A stretch of DNA of 64,000 nt from the NCBI GenBank assembly GCA_002127285.1, contig NFUW01000002.1, positions 1,078,744-1,142,743 of the forward strand, read 5' to 3'. Source of the DNA: Chitinophagaceae bacterium IBVUCB1. Lineage in GTDB: Bacteria; Bacteroidota; Bacteroidia; Chitinophagales; Chitinophagaceae. A program made the translations under genes and the position numbers. Below are positions 53,284 to 62,116 of this stretch, in pieces. The number at the start of each line of letters is the position of its first letter. The first letter of the stretch is position 1. A model generated the notes under the pieces. That model saw only the letters and a list, made by a program, of their open reading frames with translations. It made no database searches and was not told where the DNA came from.

Positions 53284-54312
53284 TTAATCAGATTTTAATG
53301 GTTGGCTATTATTCCAAAAATTTAGAATTTTTAGGGATATTTCATTCATATTCAAATTATTCATACAGCGAAAATGGCCTTTCGGGCATTTGTTATACCC
53401 TATTTTGCTGCATGGGTGGCAACTTATTTCTTTATTTTCAAATATAACCGATAGCGGCTCAAAGCTGGCTTTCAGTTTATTATTGCCGTAGTAGGGAAAC
53501 ATACCCATATCGGGGCTGGTATTGCCCCATAGCGATATGATGGGCTTTTTGTATGCGGCAGCTATATGCATCAGCCCTGTATCGTTGCTCACCACTACCC
53601 TTGCGTTCTTTACCAACCATGCCGACTCGTTGAGGTTGAATTTGCCGCAAGCGTTATAAATCTTCACTTTGTCTTGCGCGGCTATGGCATCACCATCTGC
53701 CCTGTCTTCGGGGCCGCCAACCAGTACCATGGGGTATGGCATGATAGTAGCCAGTTCTTTCCACTTATCTACGGGTAGTTTTTTAGTGTTCATACTGCCG
53801 CCTATTACGCATGCTACATAACCCGCCCAGTGACTCATGGGTATATCTGTATTTTTCAGGTTGGCAGCTTCGGGTATAAAATAATCCAGCCCGCGCCCGT
53901 CGTTCTTTACGCCGAGGTGCTGCACTGTTTCCATATACCGCTCTACAATGCTGGCATCGGGCATCAGGTTTATCTTCAGGTTGGTGAGCAACCACTTCTG
54001 TACATTCAGCTTGCGAAACGAGTATGACTGCACCTGTAAAGCGCGCTTTACACGCAAGGTACGCAGGTTGTGATGCAGGTCTATGATATAATCAAAATGT
54101 TCTTTTTTCAGTGTATTAATGACATGGTTTATATCATCTTCCAGATAGTGTATTTTATCTATAAACGGATTGTGTGCAACAATGCTGCGAAAAGAAGCTT
54201 TGGTAAGATAATGCACCTCTGCACCGGGCAATTGCTGCTTCAGGCAGCGTACCACGGGTGTTGTCAGCACTATATCGCCGATGGATGAAAAACGGATAAC
54301 GAGCAGCTTCAT
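53284..54312 (-). CDS. Glycosyltransferase family 9 (heptosyltransferase-like)
   Basis: 342 residues. The N-terminal MKLLVIRFSSIGDIVLTTPV is the GT9 signature, and the C-terminal half has the nucleotide-sugar site (VVSNDTGLMHIAAAYKKPII, LWGNTSPDMGMFPY). GT9 enzymes add heptose or similar sugars to the lipopolysaccharide core. Two Cys pairs near the end (KEISCHPCSKIGYNKCPKG) are typical of Bacteroidota members. The exact sugar is unknown. Confidence 0.9.
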   Translation of the reverse strand: MKLLVIRFSSIGDIVLTTPVVRCLKQQLPGAEVHYLTKASFRSIVAHNPFIDKIHYLEDDINHVINTLKKEHFDYIIDLHHNLRTLRVKRALQVQSYSFRKLNVQKWLLTNLKINLMPDASIVERYMETVQHLGVKNDGRGLDYFIPEAANLKNTDIPMSHWAGYVACVIGGSMNTKKLPVDKWKELATIMPYPMVLVGGPEDRADGDAIAAQDKVKIYNACGKFNLNESAWLVKNARVVVSNDTGLMHIAAAYKKPIISLWGNTSPDMGMFPYYGNNKLKASFEPLSVIFENKEISCHPCSKIGYNKCPKGHFRCMNNLNMNEISLKILNFWNNSQPLKSD

Positions 54313-54377
54313 AAAACGGCAACCTACAAAATAGCTGATAAACAGCCGCTAAGAAATTATCAAACCCGTGTGAATAA

Positions 54378-55382
54378 CTATCGCGAATTGTATTTGAGTT
54401 CTACCCATGCCTTGCCTTCCAGTACGCCGAGTATATCTTTGGCATCGTCGCCAATACCTATCAGGCTATTATGATAGAGTTTGCTATCGGGCAAGGGTCC
54501 CATCACTTTCACAAACACGTATTTATCTGTACCGGGATTATATACCCTGATGATGGTGCCACGCCTTGCCGTATTGTGAAAAGCATAGATAACGCTGCTC
54601 TTGGCATCTGCACCATAGCGGCTGCGCAGCTTGCCCGGTGTTTCGTAAAACACGGCTGTACCTTTTTCTTCGATTATATATTTTTCGTTGGCGGTTTGCT
54701 GCATATAGGTTTTACCAAATGCGCCCAGCGTATCTGTCCACACGGTATCTTTAGTAATGATGGTGGCTATGCTGCCGTCGCTTTGCGTTTCCTTACGCTC
54801 CTTCATCTGCAAAGTATATTTCTGCCCCTTTGCATTTTGCAATACATCTGTTGGTTTAGGAGCTGCTGCTACACTTGGGGTAGCAGGCTTCGACTGGTCT
54901 GTAAACAGTTTCTCTTCATTTGCATCAAAGAGTATCCATGTTACTATCAGCACCTGCCCTACGGCTACGCTATTATCGGGCATCTGATTCCACTCCTGTA
55001 TCAGGCGTTGGGGTTCGTTTATGTTTTTGCTGATGCGGTATAGATTATCATTCTCGCGGATGCGGTAATAGACAGGTCTGCGTGCGGTAGTGGGTGTAGT
55101 GGCAGTTGCTTTGTTGAATGCACCTAATGGTACATATACAATAGTATTGGGTGCTATGCCTTTCTGAAAATCGGTACTATTTTCGTCTGCCAGTATAGCG
55201 GGTGGTACATGGTATTGCTTGGCTATGCTGAAAATGGTTTCGCCTCTTTTAGCCGTATGCGCTGCCATCCATTTATCGTTTTTGGATGTGGCAAACAGGC
55301 TATCGCCAACAGAAGCATAACTTGTATATACGCAGAGCGCGAGTAATGTGGTAAACAACCTGAGCAGCATACTTGCTTTCAT
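54378..55382 (-). CDS. LysM-domain protein with RlpA-like C-terminal domain
   Basis: 334 residues from the ATG at 55382, which starts a signal peptide (MKASMLLRLFTTLLALCVYT). Two LysM peptidoglycan-binding repeats follow: AKRGETIFSIAKQYHVPPAI and YRIRENDNLYRISKNINEPQ. After a Pro/Ala/Thr linker, the last 95 residues (NTARRGTIIRVYNPGTDKYV, GDDAKDILGVLEG) look like a double-psi beta-barrel of RlpA type. It would bind the cell wall in the periplasm. LysM parts are confident; the barrel is an inference. The rRNA methyltransferase gene ends 24 bases upstream. Confidence 0.82.
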   Translation of the reverse strand: MKASMLLRLFTTLLALCVYTSYASVGDSLFATSKNDKWMAAHTAKRGETIFSIAKQYHVPPAILADENSTDFQKGIAPNTIVYVPLGAFNKATATTPTTARRPVYYRIRENDNLYRISKNINEPQRLIQEWNQMPDNSVAVGQVLIVTWILFDANEEKLFTDQSKPATPSVAAAPKPTDVLQNAKGQKYTLQMKERKETQSDGSIATIITKDTVWTDTLGAFGKTYMQQTANEKYIIEEKGTAVFYETPGKLRSRYGADAKSSVIYAFHNTARRGTIIRVYNPGTDKYVFVKVMGPLPDSKLYHNSLIGIGDDAKDILGVLEGKAWVELKYNSR

Positions 55383-55406
55383 TAATTGCCAATCAATATA
55401 CAATTT

Positions 55407-56774
55407 TTATGCCCAATCCATATCCGATATTTCCATGCGTATGCGCCAGTGTTTGGGCAGATAATTATTGAAACGATTGCCCAATGCCTTTATCCACCCA
55501 AGCGACAGTCCGTTATACGTTAGCAAAATCCATCCTTTGTGTGTACCATCCGGCAGGGCGAAGTCTTCTTTTTTAAGAAACTTTAACGCTTGCTCTTTAT
55601 TCAGTTCCAGTTTTGGCAGGGTGGCAGCTATATGTATGCTCATGGCAGCATCGTGAGAGGGCAACCATTCTTTGGGTGTTGGTGTGCCCAGTTGTGTACC
55701 CGTTTTGCGCAGATACACATATTGTTTCAGGGTATGATAATCTGCTTCGTGTGCGGGATGTATGGCAGCATAGTTATCTTTATCTAATTGCAGGCAGGTA
55801 TAGTCTGTATCTGATAAATGCTTGGTTTGCTCTTGTGCTTTTTTGTCTTGCAGGGTTTTGTAGCGTATGGGTTTTAGCTCATCCGTTTCTTCTTTCTTTT
55901 GAATGGCAGCTATAAAAAAGCCTTCGCCCTGCACCTTGTCGGGGCTGAAACGATAACCATACATACCTTTGGCAGATTGCGTTTCTACCACCCCCCACTC
56001 GCTTCGGGTTGTAACGCTCAACCCCTTTACTTCAAAATTATCTGCCAGCCAGTCCAGTATTTCTTCATCTTCCTGCGGGCTGTAGCTGCATGTGGCGTAT
56101 ATCAGTATGCCATCTTCTTTTAGTGCAGGCCATACATCTGCCAGTATGCGCTGCTGTCGCTGGCTGCATAGCAATACATTGGCTTCGCTCCATTCGTCAA
56201 GCGCACGGGCATCTTTGCGAAACAAGCCCGAACCACTGCATGGCGCATCTACTACTATCACATCGAAATAACCCGATAGCCTGCCGAGGTCTTTAGGGTC
56301 GTTACTGGTAACCCATGTATTCATACATCCCCAGCGTGTCATATTTTCTTCCAGTACAGATGCGCGGGTGCGGATAACCTCGTTACTCACCAGCAAATCG
56401 TCTGCACCAAGAAAAGAAGCTATCAATGTACTTTTGCCCCCCGGAGCGGCACACAAATCAAGTACTCGCAACGATGTATTGTTCAGCACATGGCTGCTGA
56501 GTACATGATGCAGAAACATAGACGAAGCCTCTTGTACATAATACGCACCTGCATGGTACAAGGGGTCAACAGTAAATACGGGGCGAGCCTGCAAGTACCT
56601 GCCCGATGCACACCATGGCACGGCTGCATTATCGGCAAATGCCATACTATGCTTATGCGGATTGAGCCTGACAGACGTAACCGCAGGCAAGCCATGCGCA
56701 GCTATCAGGGCTTCTTTATCAAAACCATGAACGCCTTGTAAGTGTTGCAGTAATATGTCTGGTAATTGCAGCAA
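55407..56774 (-). CDS. RsmF-like rRNA (cytosine-C5-)methyltransferase
   Basis: 455 residues of the NOL1/NOP2/Sun family. SAM-binding CAAPGGKSTLIASFLGA, catalytic motif VDAPCSGSGLFRKD, and the second catalytic Cys in IYATCSYSPQEDEE. A C-terminal RNA-binding extension of RsmF type follows (EWLPSHDAAMSIHIAATLPK, TYNGLSLGWIKALGNRFNN). It probably methylates 16S rRNA. The frame opens with TTG, and no ATG is available upstream before an in-frame stop; an internal ATG would cut the N-terminal domain. Confidence 0.88.
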   Translation of the reverse strand: MLQLPDILLQHLQGVHGFDKEALIAAHGLPAVTSVRLNPHKHSMAFADNAAVPWCASGRYLQARPVFTVDPLYHAGAYYVQEASSMFLHHVLSSHVLNNTSLRVLDLCAAPGGKSTLIASFLGADDLLVSNEVIRTRASVLEENMTRWGCMNTWVTSNDPKDLGRLSGYFDVIVVDAPCSGSGLFRKDARALDEWSEANVLLCSQRQQRILADVWPALKEDGILIYATCSYSPQEDEEILDWLADNFEVKGLSVTTRSEWGVVETQSAKGMYGYRFSPDKVQGEGFFIAAIQKKEETDELKPIRYKTLQDKKAQEQTKHLSDTDYTCLQLDKDNYAAIHPAHEADYHTLKQYVYLRKTGTQLGTPTPKEWLPSHDAAMSIHIAATLPKLELNKEQALKFLKKEDFALPDGTHKGWILLTYNGLSLGWIKALGNRFNNYLPKHWRIRMEISDMDWA

Positions 56775-56832
56775 GTATAATTTTTAACGGCCAAGTCGCA
56801 AAGACGCAAAACCCTTAGCGACTTAACATTTT

Positions 56833-56850
56833 GCGCCTGCCTGCGGTAGG
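56833..56850. repeat. REP-like palindrome, second copy
   Basis: CCTGCC, TGCGGTA, GGCAGG, nearly identical to the copy at 14550-14567. Confidence 0.55.
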
Positions 56851-56877
56851 CAGGATTAAATACTTCTTAAAAAAACA

Positions 56878-56942
56878 TTGAGCCATTCAGCAATTCAGCC
56901 ATTGAGCCATTCAACAATTGAGCCATTCAGCCATTGAGCAAT
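56878..56942. repeat. Short tandem repeats downstream of purB
   Basis: Several imperfect copies of CATTGAGCCATTCAGC and close variants. A similar phrase lies near 15165-15195, just before sucC. Confidence 0.6.
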
Positions 56943-58282
56943 TAATAAACCCCTACATAACTATGCGGCGTTATCGCTTTCAGTTCTTTCTTCAATGCCG
57001 CGCTAATCTTCAGCCCGTCTATAAACTTATGCAGTGTTTTTTGCGTGATGCCCTCTTTGCCCCTTGTCAGTGCTTTGAGTGCCTCGTATGGCTGCGGATA
57101 GTTTTCTCTGCGCAAGATGGTTTGAATAGCCTCTGCACACACCGCCCAATTATCGTCAAGGTCTTGTTTTATTTTATCACGGTTCAGCAATAATTTGCCG
57201 AGTCCTTTATCTAATGAACGCAGGGCAAGGAAGCTATGCGCCAACGGCACACCCACATTGCGCAGTACGGTGCTGTCTGTCAAATCTCTTTGCAGGCGGC
57301 TGATGGGCAGCTTGGCACTCAGGTGTTCGTATATGGCATTGGCTATGCCGAGGTTGCCCTCTGCATTTTCAAAATCTATGGGGTTTACCTTATGCGGCAT
57401 GGCAGACGAACCCACCTCTCCCTCTTTGGTTTTTTGTTTAAAGTATTCGGTGCTGATGTAGCTCCACACATCGCGGGCAAAATCTATCAGTATCGTATTG
57501 ATACGCTTCAACGCATCGAACTGGGCAGCTATGTTGTCGTAATGCTCTATCTGCGTAGTGTATTGCATACGCTCCAGCCCCAGCTTATTGTTTACAAAAT
57601 CGTTGCCAAACTTTACCCAATCCGTTTTGGGGAAGGTAACTTTGTGTGCGTTAAAATTGCCCGTAGCCCCGCCAAACTTGGCAGCAAAAGGCACATGGCT
57701 CAGTTGCAGCAACTGTCCTTCCAGCCGCTCTACAAACACCATCCATTCTTTGCCCAGCGTGGTGGGCGATGCGGGCTGCCCGTGTGTACGTGCCAGCATG
57801 GCTATGCCTTTCCAGTCTTTGGCCTGCTTGCGCAGGGCGATGATGATATTTTGCAAGGCAGGCAGGTATTGCTCTTCCAACGCTTCCTTCCATAGCAGGG
57901 GTATGGCGGTGTTATTTACATCTTGGCTCGTAAGCCCGAAGTGTACCCACTCTACCGCATCGCCCGCGCCCAGCGCTTTCAGCTTTTCTTTCAGAAAATA
58001 CTCTACCGCTTTCACATCATGATTGGTAGTGCGCTCTGTCAGCTTTATTTGTTGTGCATCGTCTTCTGTAAAGTTCTCGTATATAGCACGCAGCTTGGCA
58101 GGCTTAACGCTTGCAGGCAGCTTAAAAATCTTTTTCTCGGCCAGGAAGAGGAAATACTCTACCTCTACACGTACACGATAACGAATAAGTCCGAACTCGC
58201 TGAAATAAGGCGCCAGCGATGCCACTTGGCTACGGTAGCGGCCGTCTATGGGACTGATTGCCGTTAATGCTGTTAACTCCAT
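56942..58282 (-). CDS. purB: Adenylosuccinate lyase
   Basis: 446 residues from the ATG at 58282 (MELTALTAISPIDGRYRSQV), the conserved start. It cleaves SAICAR and adenylosuccinate in purine synthesis. The fumarase-superfamily signature GSSAMPHKVNPIDFENAEGN is intact, with TSQDVNNTAIPLLWKEAL and ARTHGQPASPTTLGKEWMVF upstream of it. The 42 upstream codons in frame are non-coding. It is divergent from the HAM1/SIR2 island, with only 160 bases between them. Confidence 0.97.
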   Translation of the reverse strand: MELTALTAISPIDGRYRSQVASLAPYFSEFGLIRYRVRVEVEYFLFLAEKKIFKLPASVKPAKLRAIYENFTEDDAQQIKLTERTTNHDVKAVEYFLKEKLKALGAGDAVEWVHFGLTSQDVNNTAIPLLWKEALEEQYLPALQNIIIALRKQAKDWKGIAMLARTHGQPASPTTLGKEWMVFVERLEGQLLQLSHVPFAAKFGGATGNFNAHKVTFPKTDWVKFGNDFVNNKLGLERMQYTTQIEHYDNIAAQFDALKRINTILIDFARDVWSYISTEYFKQKTKEGEVGSSAMPHKVNPIDFENAEGNLGIANAIYEHLSAKLPISRLQRDLTDSTVLRNVGVPLAHSFLALRSLDKGLGKLLLNRDKIKQDLDDNWAVCAEAIQTILRRENYPQPYEALKALTRGKEGITQKTLHKFIDGLKISAALKKELKAITPHSYVGVY

Positions 58283-58420
58283 GAAAAAATTATGAATAGG
58301 ATGCAAAAGTACTGCAAGATGGCGAGAGTTGCCAGTGTAGATGTAAATAGGATTTGGAATAATTCCGCTGCCCAAAGTAAACCTAAACGAAATGTGGGGT
58401 GTATACAATTACTATATTTA

Positions 58421-58428
58421 TTAGTTTT
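58421..58428 (+). promoter_or_regulatory. Possible -7 box of the HAM1-SIR2 operon
   Basis: TAGTTTTG, matching TAnnTTTG, 17 bases before the HAM1 ATG. The -33 box is not convincing. Confidence 0.4.
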
Positions 58429-58445
58429 GAGTATCAAAATCACAC

Positions 58446-58994
58446 ATGGACATACGATTTCTCTCTAGCAACAAATTTAAAATTGAAGAGACTAAGAAGA
58501 TTCTTTCCAAATCGGGTATAAATATCATACCATTAAGTATCAAAATTGAGGAGATACAAAGTATTGATACAAATAGTTTATTGAGAGACAAGCTAATAAA
58601 AGCCTTCAAAATAGTCGGCAAACCAATATTCGTAGAGCACTCTGGTTTGTATATAGAAGATATTAATGGTTTCCCTGGTGGCCTTACACAAATATTTTGG
58701 GATACAATAGAAGCTGATAAATTTTGTGAACTATTTAAAAATGCTTCAAATAAAAAAGTAAGGGCTGAAACCAACATCGCATATTGTGATGGAAGAACTT
58801 TTCATTTTTTCAAAGGCCAGATTAATGGGACAATTCCTCTAAAACCCAAAGGTTCAAGAGATTTTCAATGGGACTGTGTTTTCATACCTGATGGCTATAA
58901 ACAAACCTTTGCAGAAATGGGAGATAAAAAGAATGATATTTCAATGAGAAAAATGGCTCTTGACAATTTTTTAGAATTTTTAAAGAAAATGTAA
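58446..58994 (+). CDS. komB: HAM1/RdgB-like protein, probable dITP sensor (KomB-like)
   Basis: 182 residues of the HAM1 (non-canonical purine NTP pyrophosphatase) family. [20 protein letters not shown] is the family start; [18 protein letters not shown] and [20 protein letters not shown] are the nucleotide-site motifs. Key differences: the catalytic Asp of DDSGL is replaced by His65 (EHSGL), FGYD reads FQWD, and SHR reads SMR166-168. These fit a protein that binds but does not hydrolyse dITP. Its TAA overlaps the SIR2 ATG. Together with the SIR2 and deaminase genes it resembles KomB of the Kongming anti-phage system. It could also be a diverged but active enzyme. Confidence 0.82.
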   Translation: MDIRFLSSNKFKIEETKKILSKSGINIIPLSIKIEEIQSIDTNSLLRDKLIKAFKIVGKPIFVEHSGLYIEDINGFPGGLTQIFWDTIEADKFCELFKNASNKKVRAETNIAYCDGRTFHFFKGQINGTIPLKPKGSRDFQWDCVFIPDGYKQTFAEMGDKKNDISMRKMALDNFLEFLKKM

Positions 58995-59785
58995 TGGTTT
59001 CTGATTTAAAGCATGCTATAAAATCTCGTAATACCATCCTATTTGTTGGAGCTGGATTATCGGCAACATTGGGGCTCCCAAATTGGCAACAATTGATTGA
59101 TAAAATGGCAAAAGATTTAAATTTTGAACCTTCAGTGTTCAGCACCTTAGGTGGATATTTAGAGCTGGCCGAATATTACATTTCGATAAAGGGAATTGGT
59201 CCGCTGAGAAGTTGGATGGATAGAGAGTGGCACTCCTCATCAATAAACATTAAAGACTCTAATATTCATAAATGTATAGTTGACTTAAACTTCCCTATAA
59301 TATATACTACAAACTATGACAGATGGATCGAAAATGCCTATGATTACTACTGTAAACCTTACATAAAAATTAGTGACGTACATAACCTAACTGAGATAAG
59401 AGACAGTACCAATACACAAATAATTAAGTTCCATGGAGATTTTGATAATGACCCATCAATAGTACTTTCAGAAAGCAGCTACTTTGAAAGACTAGACTTT
59501 GAAACACCTCTTGACATTAAATTGAGAGCTGATGTATTAGGCAAATCAATATTATTTATTGGTTATAGTCTATCAGATATTAACTTAAGGTATCTATTGT
59601 ATAAACTTAACAAGCTTTGGAAAACATCAACAAATGTTTCTCACAAGCCCACATCCTATATATATTTAACCAGACCAAATCCAGTACAAGAAAAAATACT
59701 ATCAGATAGAGGCATTACCCCTATTATATCTGAGGTTGACGATGCGAAAGAGGGGCTCTTAAAGTTTCTTGAAAAACTACGTTAA
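58994..59785 (+). CDS. komC: SIR2-family NADase, probable anti-phage effector (KomC-like)
   Basis: 263 residues made of one SIR2 domain. [20 protein letters not shown] (NAD site), [15 protein letters not shown] (Asn107), [20 protein letters not shown] (His147) and [20 protein letters not shown] are intact, so the active-site Asn and His are present. Stand-alone SIR2 domains of this type in defence systems degrade NAD+ and stop growth of infected cells. It is coupled to the HAM1 gene (TAATG), which supports a stable sensor-effector complex, as in KomBC. It ends overlapping the convergent deaminase gene by 4 bases. Base use is A+T rich, unlike the neighbours. Confidence 0.85.
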   Translation: MVSDLKHAIKSRNTILFVGAGLSATLGLPNWQQLIDKMAKDLNFEPSVFSTLGGYLELAEYYISIKGIGPLRSWMDREWHSSSINIKDSNIHKCIVDLNFPIIYTTNYDRWIENAYDYYCKPYIKISDVHNLTEIRDSTNTQIIKFHGDFDNDPSIVLSESSYFERLDFETPLDIKLRADVLGKSILFIGYSLSDINLRYLLYKLNKLWKTSTNVSHKPTSYIYLTRPNPVQEKILSDRGITPIISEVDDAKEGLLKFLEKLR

Positions 59786-60746
59786 TTAGAGAAGCTATAC
59801 TTTTTTTGAATTGAATTCATAGTATCTAAGACATCAATTCTTTGGGTAAGACGATTGAATAACTCATATTCTTGTGACAACGAAAAAGCATGAATTGAAG
59901 GGTTATCACTACATATTACAAAAGGGACTCCTTTCGATAAAAATTTATTGACAGGATGTTGTTCAATTTTTTTCACACCTCCTGTCAAATAATTACTTTG
60001 AATACAAAGCTCAACGCAGATATCTCTTGATATTAATAAATCTAAGACACCATCATTATCAACAACACTTATACAATGGCCAATTCTATCTGCATCAAAA
60101 TAATTTATAGCCTGTAATACATTTTCAACACTATTAATCTCACCAGCATGAATTGTAACTCCTAATCCAAACTCATATTTTGCTCTCTTAAAAAAAAATC
60201 GAGATCGTTTGGTACAATAAAAGTCTCATTCCCAGCTAAGTCAACGCCTACAATAGCCTTACGATATTCAACATTAACTAATGCATCAAGTATTTTGTTC
60301 AAAAACAATACATCTAAATTTTCTCTCGATACTGTCAAAATAAACCTACAATCAATAGGCATAATATTATTATCAACAACTGATATAAACCAATTAAGAC
60401 ACTCTTCAACCGAAATATTATTATTATTCATTATTGTTAACGGTGAATATCTAAATTCCACATATTCTACACCATCCTTTACCAGCTCCAATAAAGAGTT
60501 TTTTACCATTCCTTCAAATTGCGAATATCCAATTGGTAGTAGTTTCAATAACTGCCAAGGCTTAAAATAATCTACAATATTTTCAACGGGTCTATTTATA
60601 AATAAATCGGAAGGAAATGAGAATTCTTTTGGAACAACTATTTTGTTCTCTTTAATCAAGTTTTCAATAAATTTCATTGAAAATGCACCACTCAAATGAC
60701 AATGGAGCTCTCTTTTCCTTAAACTCCTAAAATATTCAATTTCCAT
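59782..60746 (-). pseudogene. komA: Adenosine deaminase-family protein (KomA-like), frameshifted at T9
   Basis: Two frames together make a full-length adenosine deaminase of about 320 residues. The first 183 residues carry RKRELHCHLSGA (His15, His17), YVEFRYSP and GVDLAGNE. A run of nine T (minus strand; 60190-60198) shifts the frame to a stop at 60162. The other frame then continues FGLGVTIHAGE, DRIGHCISV, VELCIQSNYL and FVICSDNPSIHAFSLSQEYE, with the metal Asp of SDN (the second Asp of the usual DD is Asn). Ten or seven T would join them. KomA makes deoxyinosine nucleotides for the KomBC sensor. Whether the break is real needs checking. Confidence 0.8.
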
Positions 60747-61140
60747 ATAATCCCAACAGTCTCGTTTATTATTTGTATATAGAATGTCTTAGCACTCCGT
60801 TCATGACAAATATAATAAAAATTGAACGTTTTATTATCCGAAAAAACGAAGTAGTTCTATGCTAAGATTTATAGCTTTTAGCTTCTAAATATGAGCTTTT
60901 CTCAATAGTATATTCCCTTACAAAACTACATACCATCAACACCAACACAGCATCCTATACTGTTGCTGTACTGTTATTTTATGTTCTATTCTCTTCTATC
61001 CTCTCCTTGGTTAAGCAGTGGTTGAGCTTTGGTTAACCCACGGTTGATAACACAATGATTACCAACACCTCCCAATGCAACAGGAAAATTGTTATTTATC
61101 TTTTGTTTTTGTAAGTGTCTGTTAAGTGTTCTAAAAATAA
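60747..61140. other. A+T-rich spacer beside the KomA-like gene
   Basis: About 390 bases without a credible gene. It must hold the minus-strand promoter of the deaminase gene; no match to the TAnnTTTG box is clear near 60770. Contains scattered GGTTAA words. Confidence 0.4.
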
Positions 61141-61460
61141 AACCGTTCACTGTTCCGAACACTGAACACTTGAACACCCTGAACACCCATGTTATCGTGA
61201 GATTGCTTCGTGCCTCGCAATGACGCGAGTAGAAAAACAAAACCGTTCACTGTTCCGAACACTGAACACTTGAACACCTTGAACACCCATGTTATCGTGA
61301 GATTGCTTCGTGCCTCGCAATGACGCGGGCAGGTTTGCAATGACGCGAGTAGAAAAACAAAACCGTTCACTGTTCCGAACACTGAACACTTGAACACCTT
61401 GAACACCCCCATGTTATCGTGAGATTGCTTCGTGCCTCACAATGACGCGAGTAGAAAACT
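61141..61460. repeat. Three direct repeats of about 100 bp
   Basis: Copies start at 61141, 61241 and 61361 with AACCGTTCACTGTTCCGAAC. Each has the phrase GAACACTGAACACTTGAACA and ends with GAGATTGCTTCGTGCC and GCAATGACGCGAGTAGAAAA. Copies 2 and 3 are separated by a 20-base partial duplication of the GCAATGACGCG part. The GAGATTGCTTCGTGCCTCGC phrase is a dispersed repeat seen in many Bacteroidota genomes. No coding potential. Confidence 0.85.
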
Positions 61461-61530
61461 GTCCCGCTGTACGAGTTCGTACACCTGTACACCCGTACAC
61501 TTTCGTACACCTGTACACCCCATCAGCATT
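61461..61530. repeat. Short GTACACC-based repeats
   Basis: GTACACCTGTACACCC occurs twice with a degenerate copy between them (61481-61524). It continues the tandem array but has a different unit. Confidence 0.65.
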
Positions 61531-61655
61531 AAGGAATTATTACCGCTACATTACCTTATGGTTATATATCGCATTGCATGGGGTTTATCAGTTTTTACAA
61601 ACATTGGTTGTGAGTACTATTGTGGTAGAATTGTTATTATCAATCTCCCCCCGCA

Positions 61656-62096
61656 ATGATGAAGCATATATATACATTGGCAACCGTACTGGCTGCTTGC
61701 TTTTGTGCCTGCAACAAGGCAGATAATACACCCCGCCATAGCCTGCAATTGCATACAGACAGCTACCCGCAAGACGTAGCAATAGAAAACATAGAGGCTG
61801 TATGGAACAACCAAACAGGCAATCTGAACCTGTATGCAGATGGAACAGAACATCAGATACTGAAAATGAACATCAACACCTTGCAAACAACCCGCAATAC
61901 CGTGCCAAGCATTGCAGATGTGTATTACGCCGAAGATGATGGCTTTGCAGCAGACAGCGTTACAAGCGGAGAGATAAGCATAACAGCTGCAGATGATGCC
62001 CATGCCGAGGGCACACTACATGCAACATTTGCCAACCAAGCCCGTACCGATACTAAAACCATCAGTGCGCACTTTATAATATACAGGCAGCTATAA
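61656..62096 (+). CDS. Hypothetical small lipoprotein
   Basis: 146 residues with two consecutive ATG codons at the start (either may be used). Lipoprotein signal MKHIYTLATVLAACFCAC, then a short acidic, beta-rich domain (NIEAVWNNQTGNLNLYADGT, ISITAADDAHAEGTLHATFA). No family recognised. Convergent with the next gene. Confidence 0.72.
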   Translation: MMKHIYTLATVLAACFCACNKADNTPRHSLQLHTDSYPQDVAIENIEAVWNNQTGNLNLYADGTEHQILKMNINTLQTTRNTVPSIADVYYAEDDGFAADSVTSGEISITAADDAHAEGTLHATFANQARTDTKTISAHFIIYRQL

Positions 62097-62116
62097 CAAG
62101 TATTGGCAAGCACCCC

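Noticed and set aside
57236-57895. A 219-codon open frame antisense to purB
   Set aside because: Shadow of purB, which has an intact signature.
61131-61412. Open frame of 93 codons across the tandem repeats
   Set aside because: Its protein repeats simply translate the DNA repeats; no start signal or family.
61141-61460. CRISPR array
   Set aside because: The unit is about 100 bases with almost no variable spacers, and there are no cas genes.
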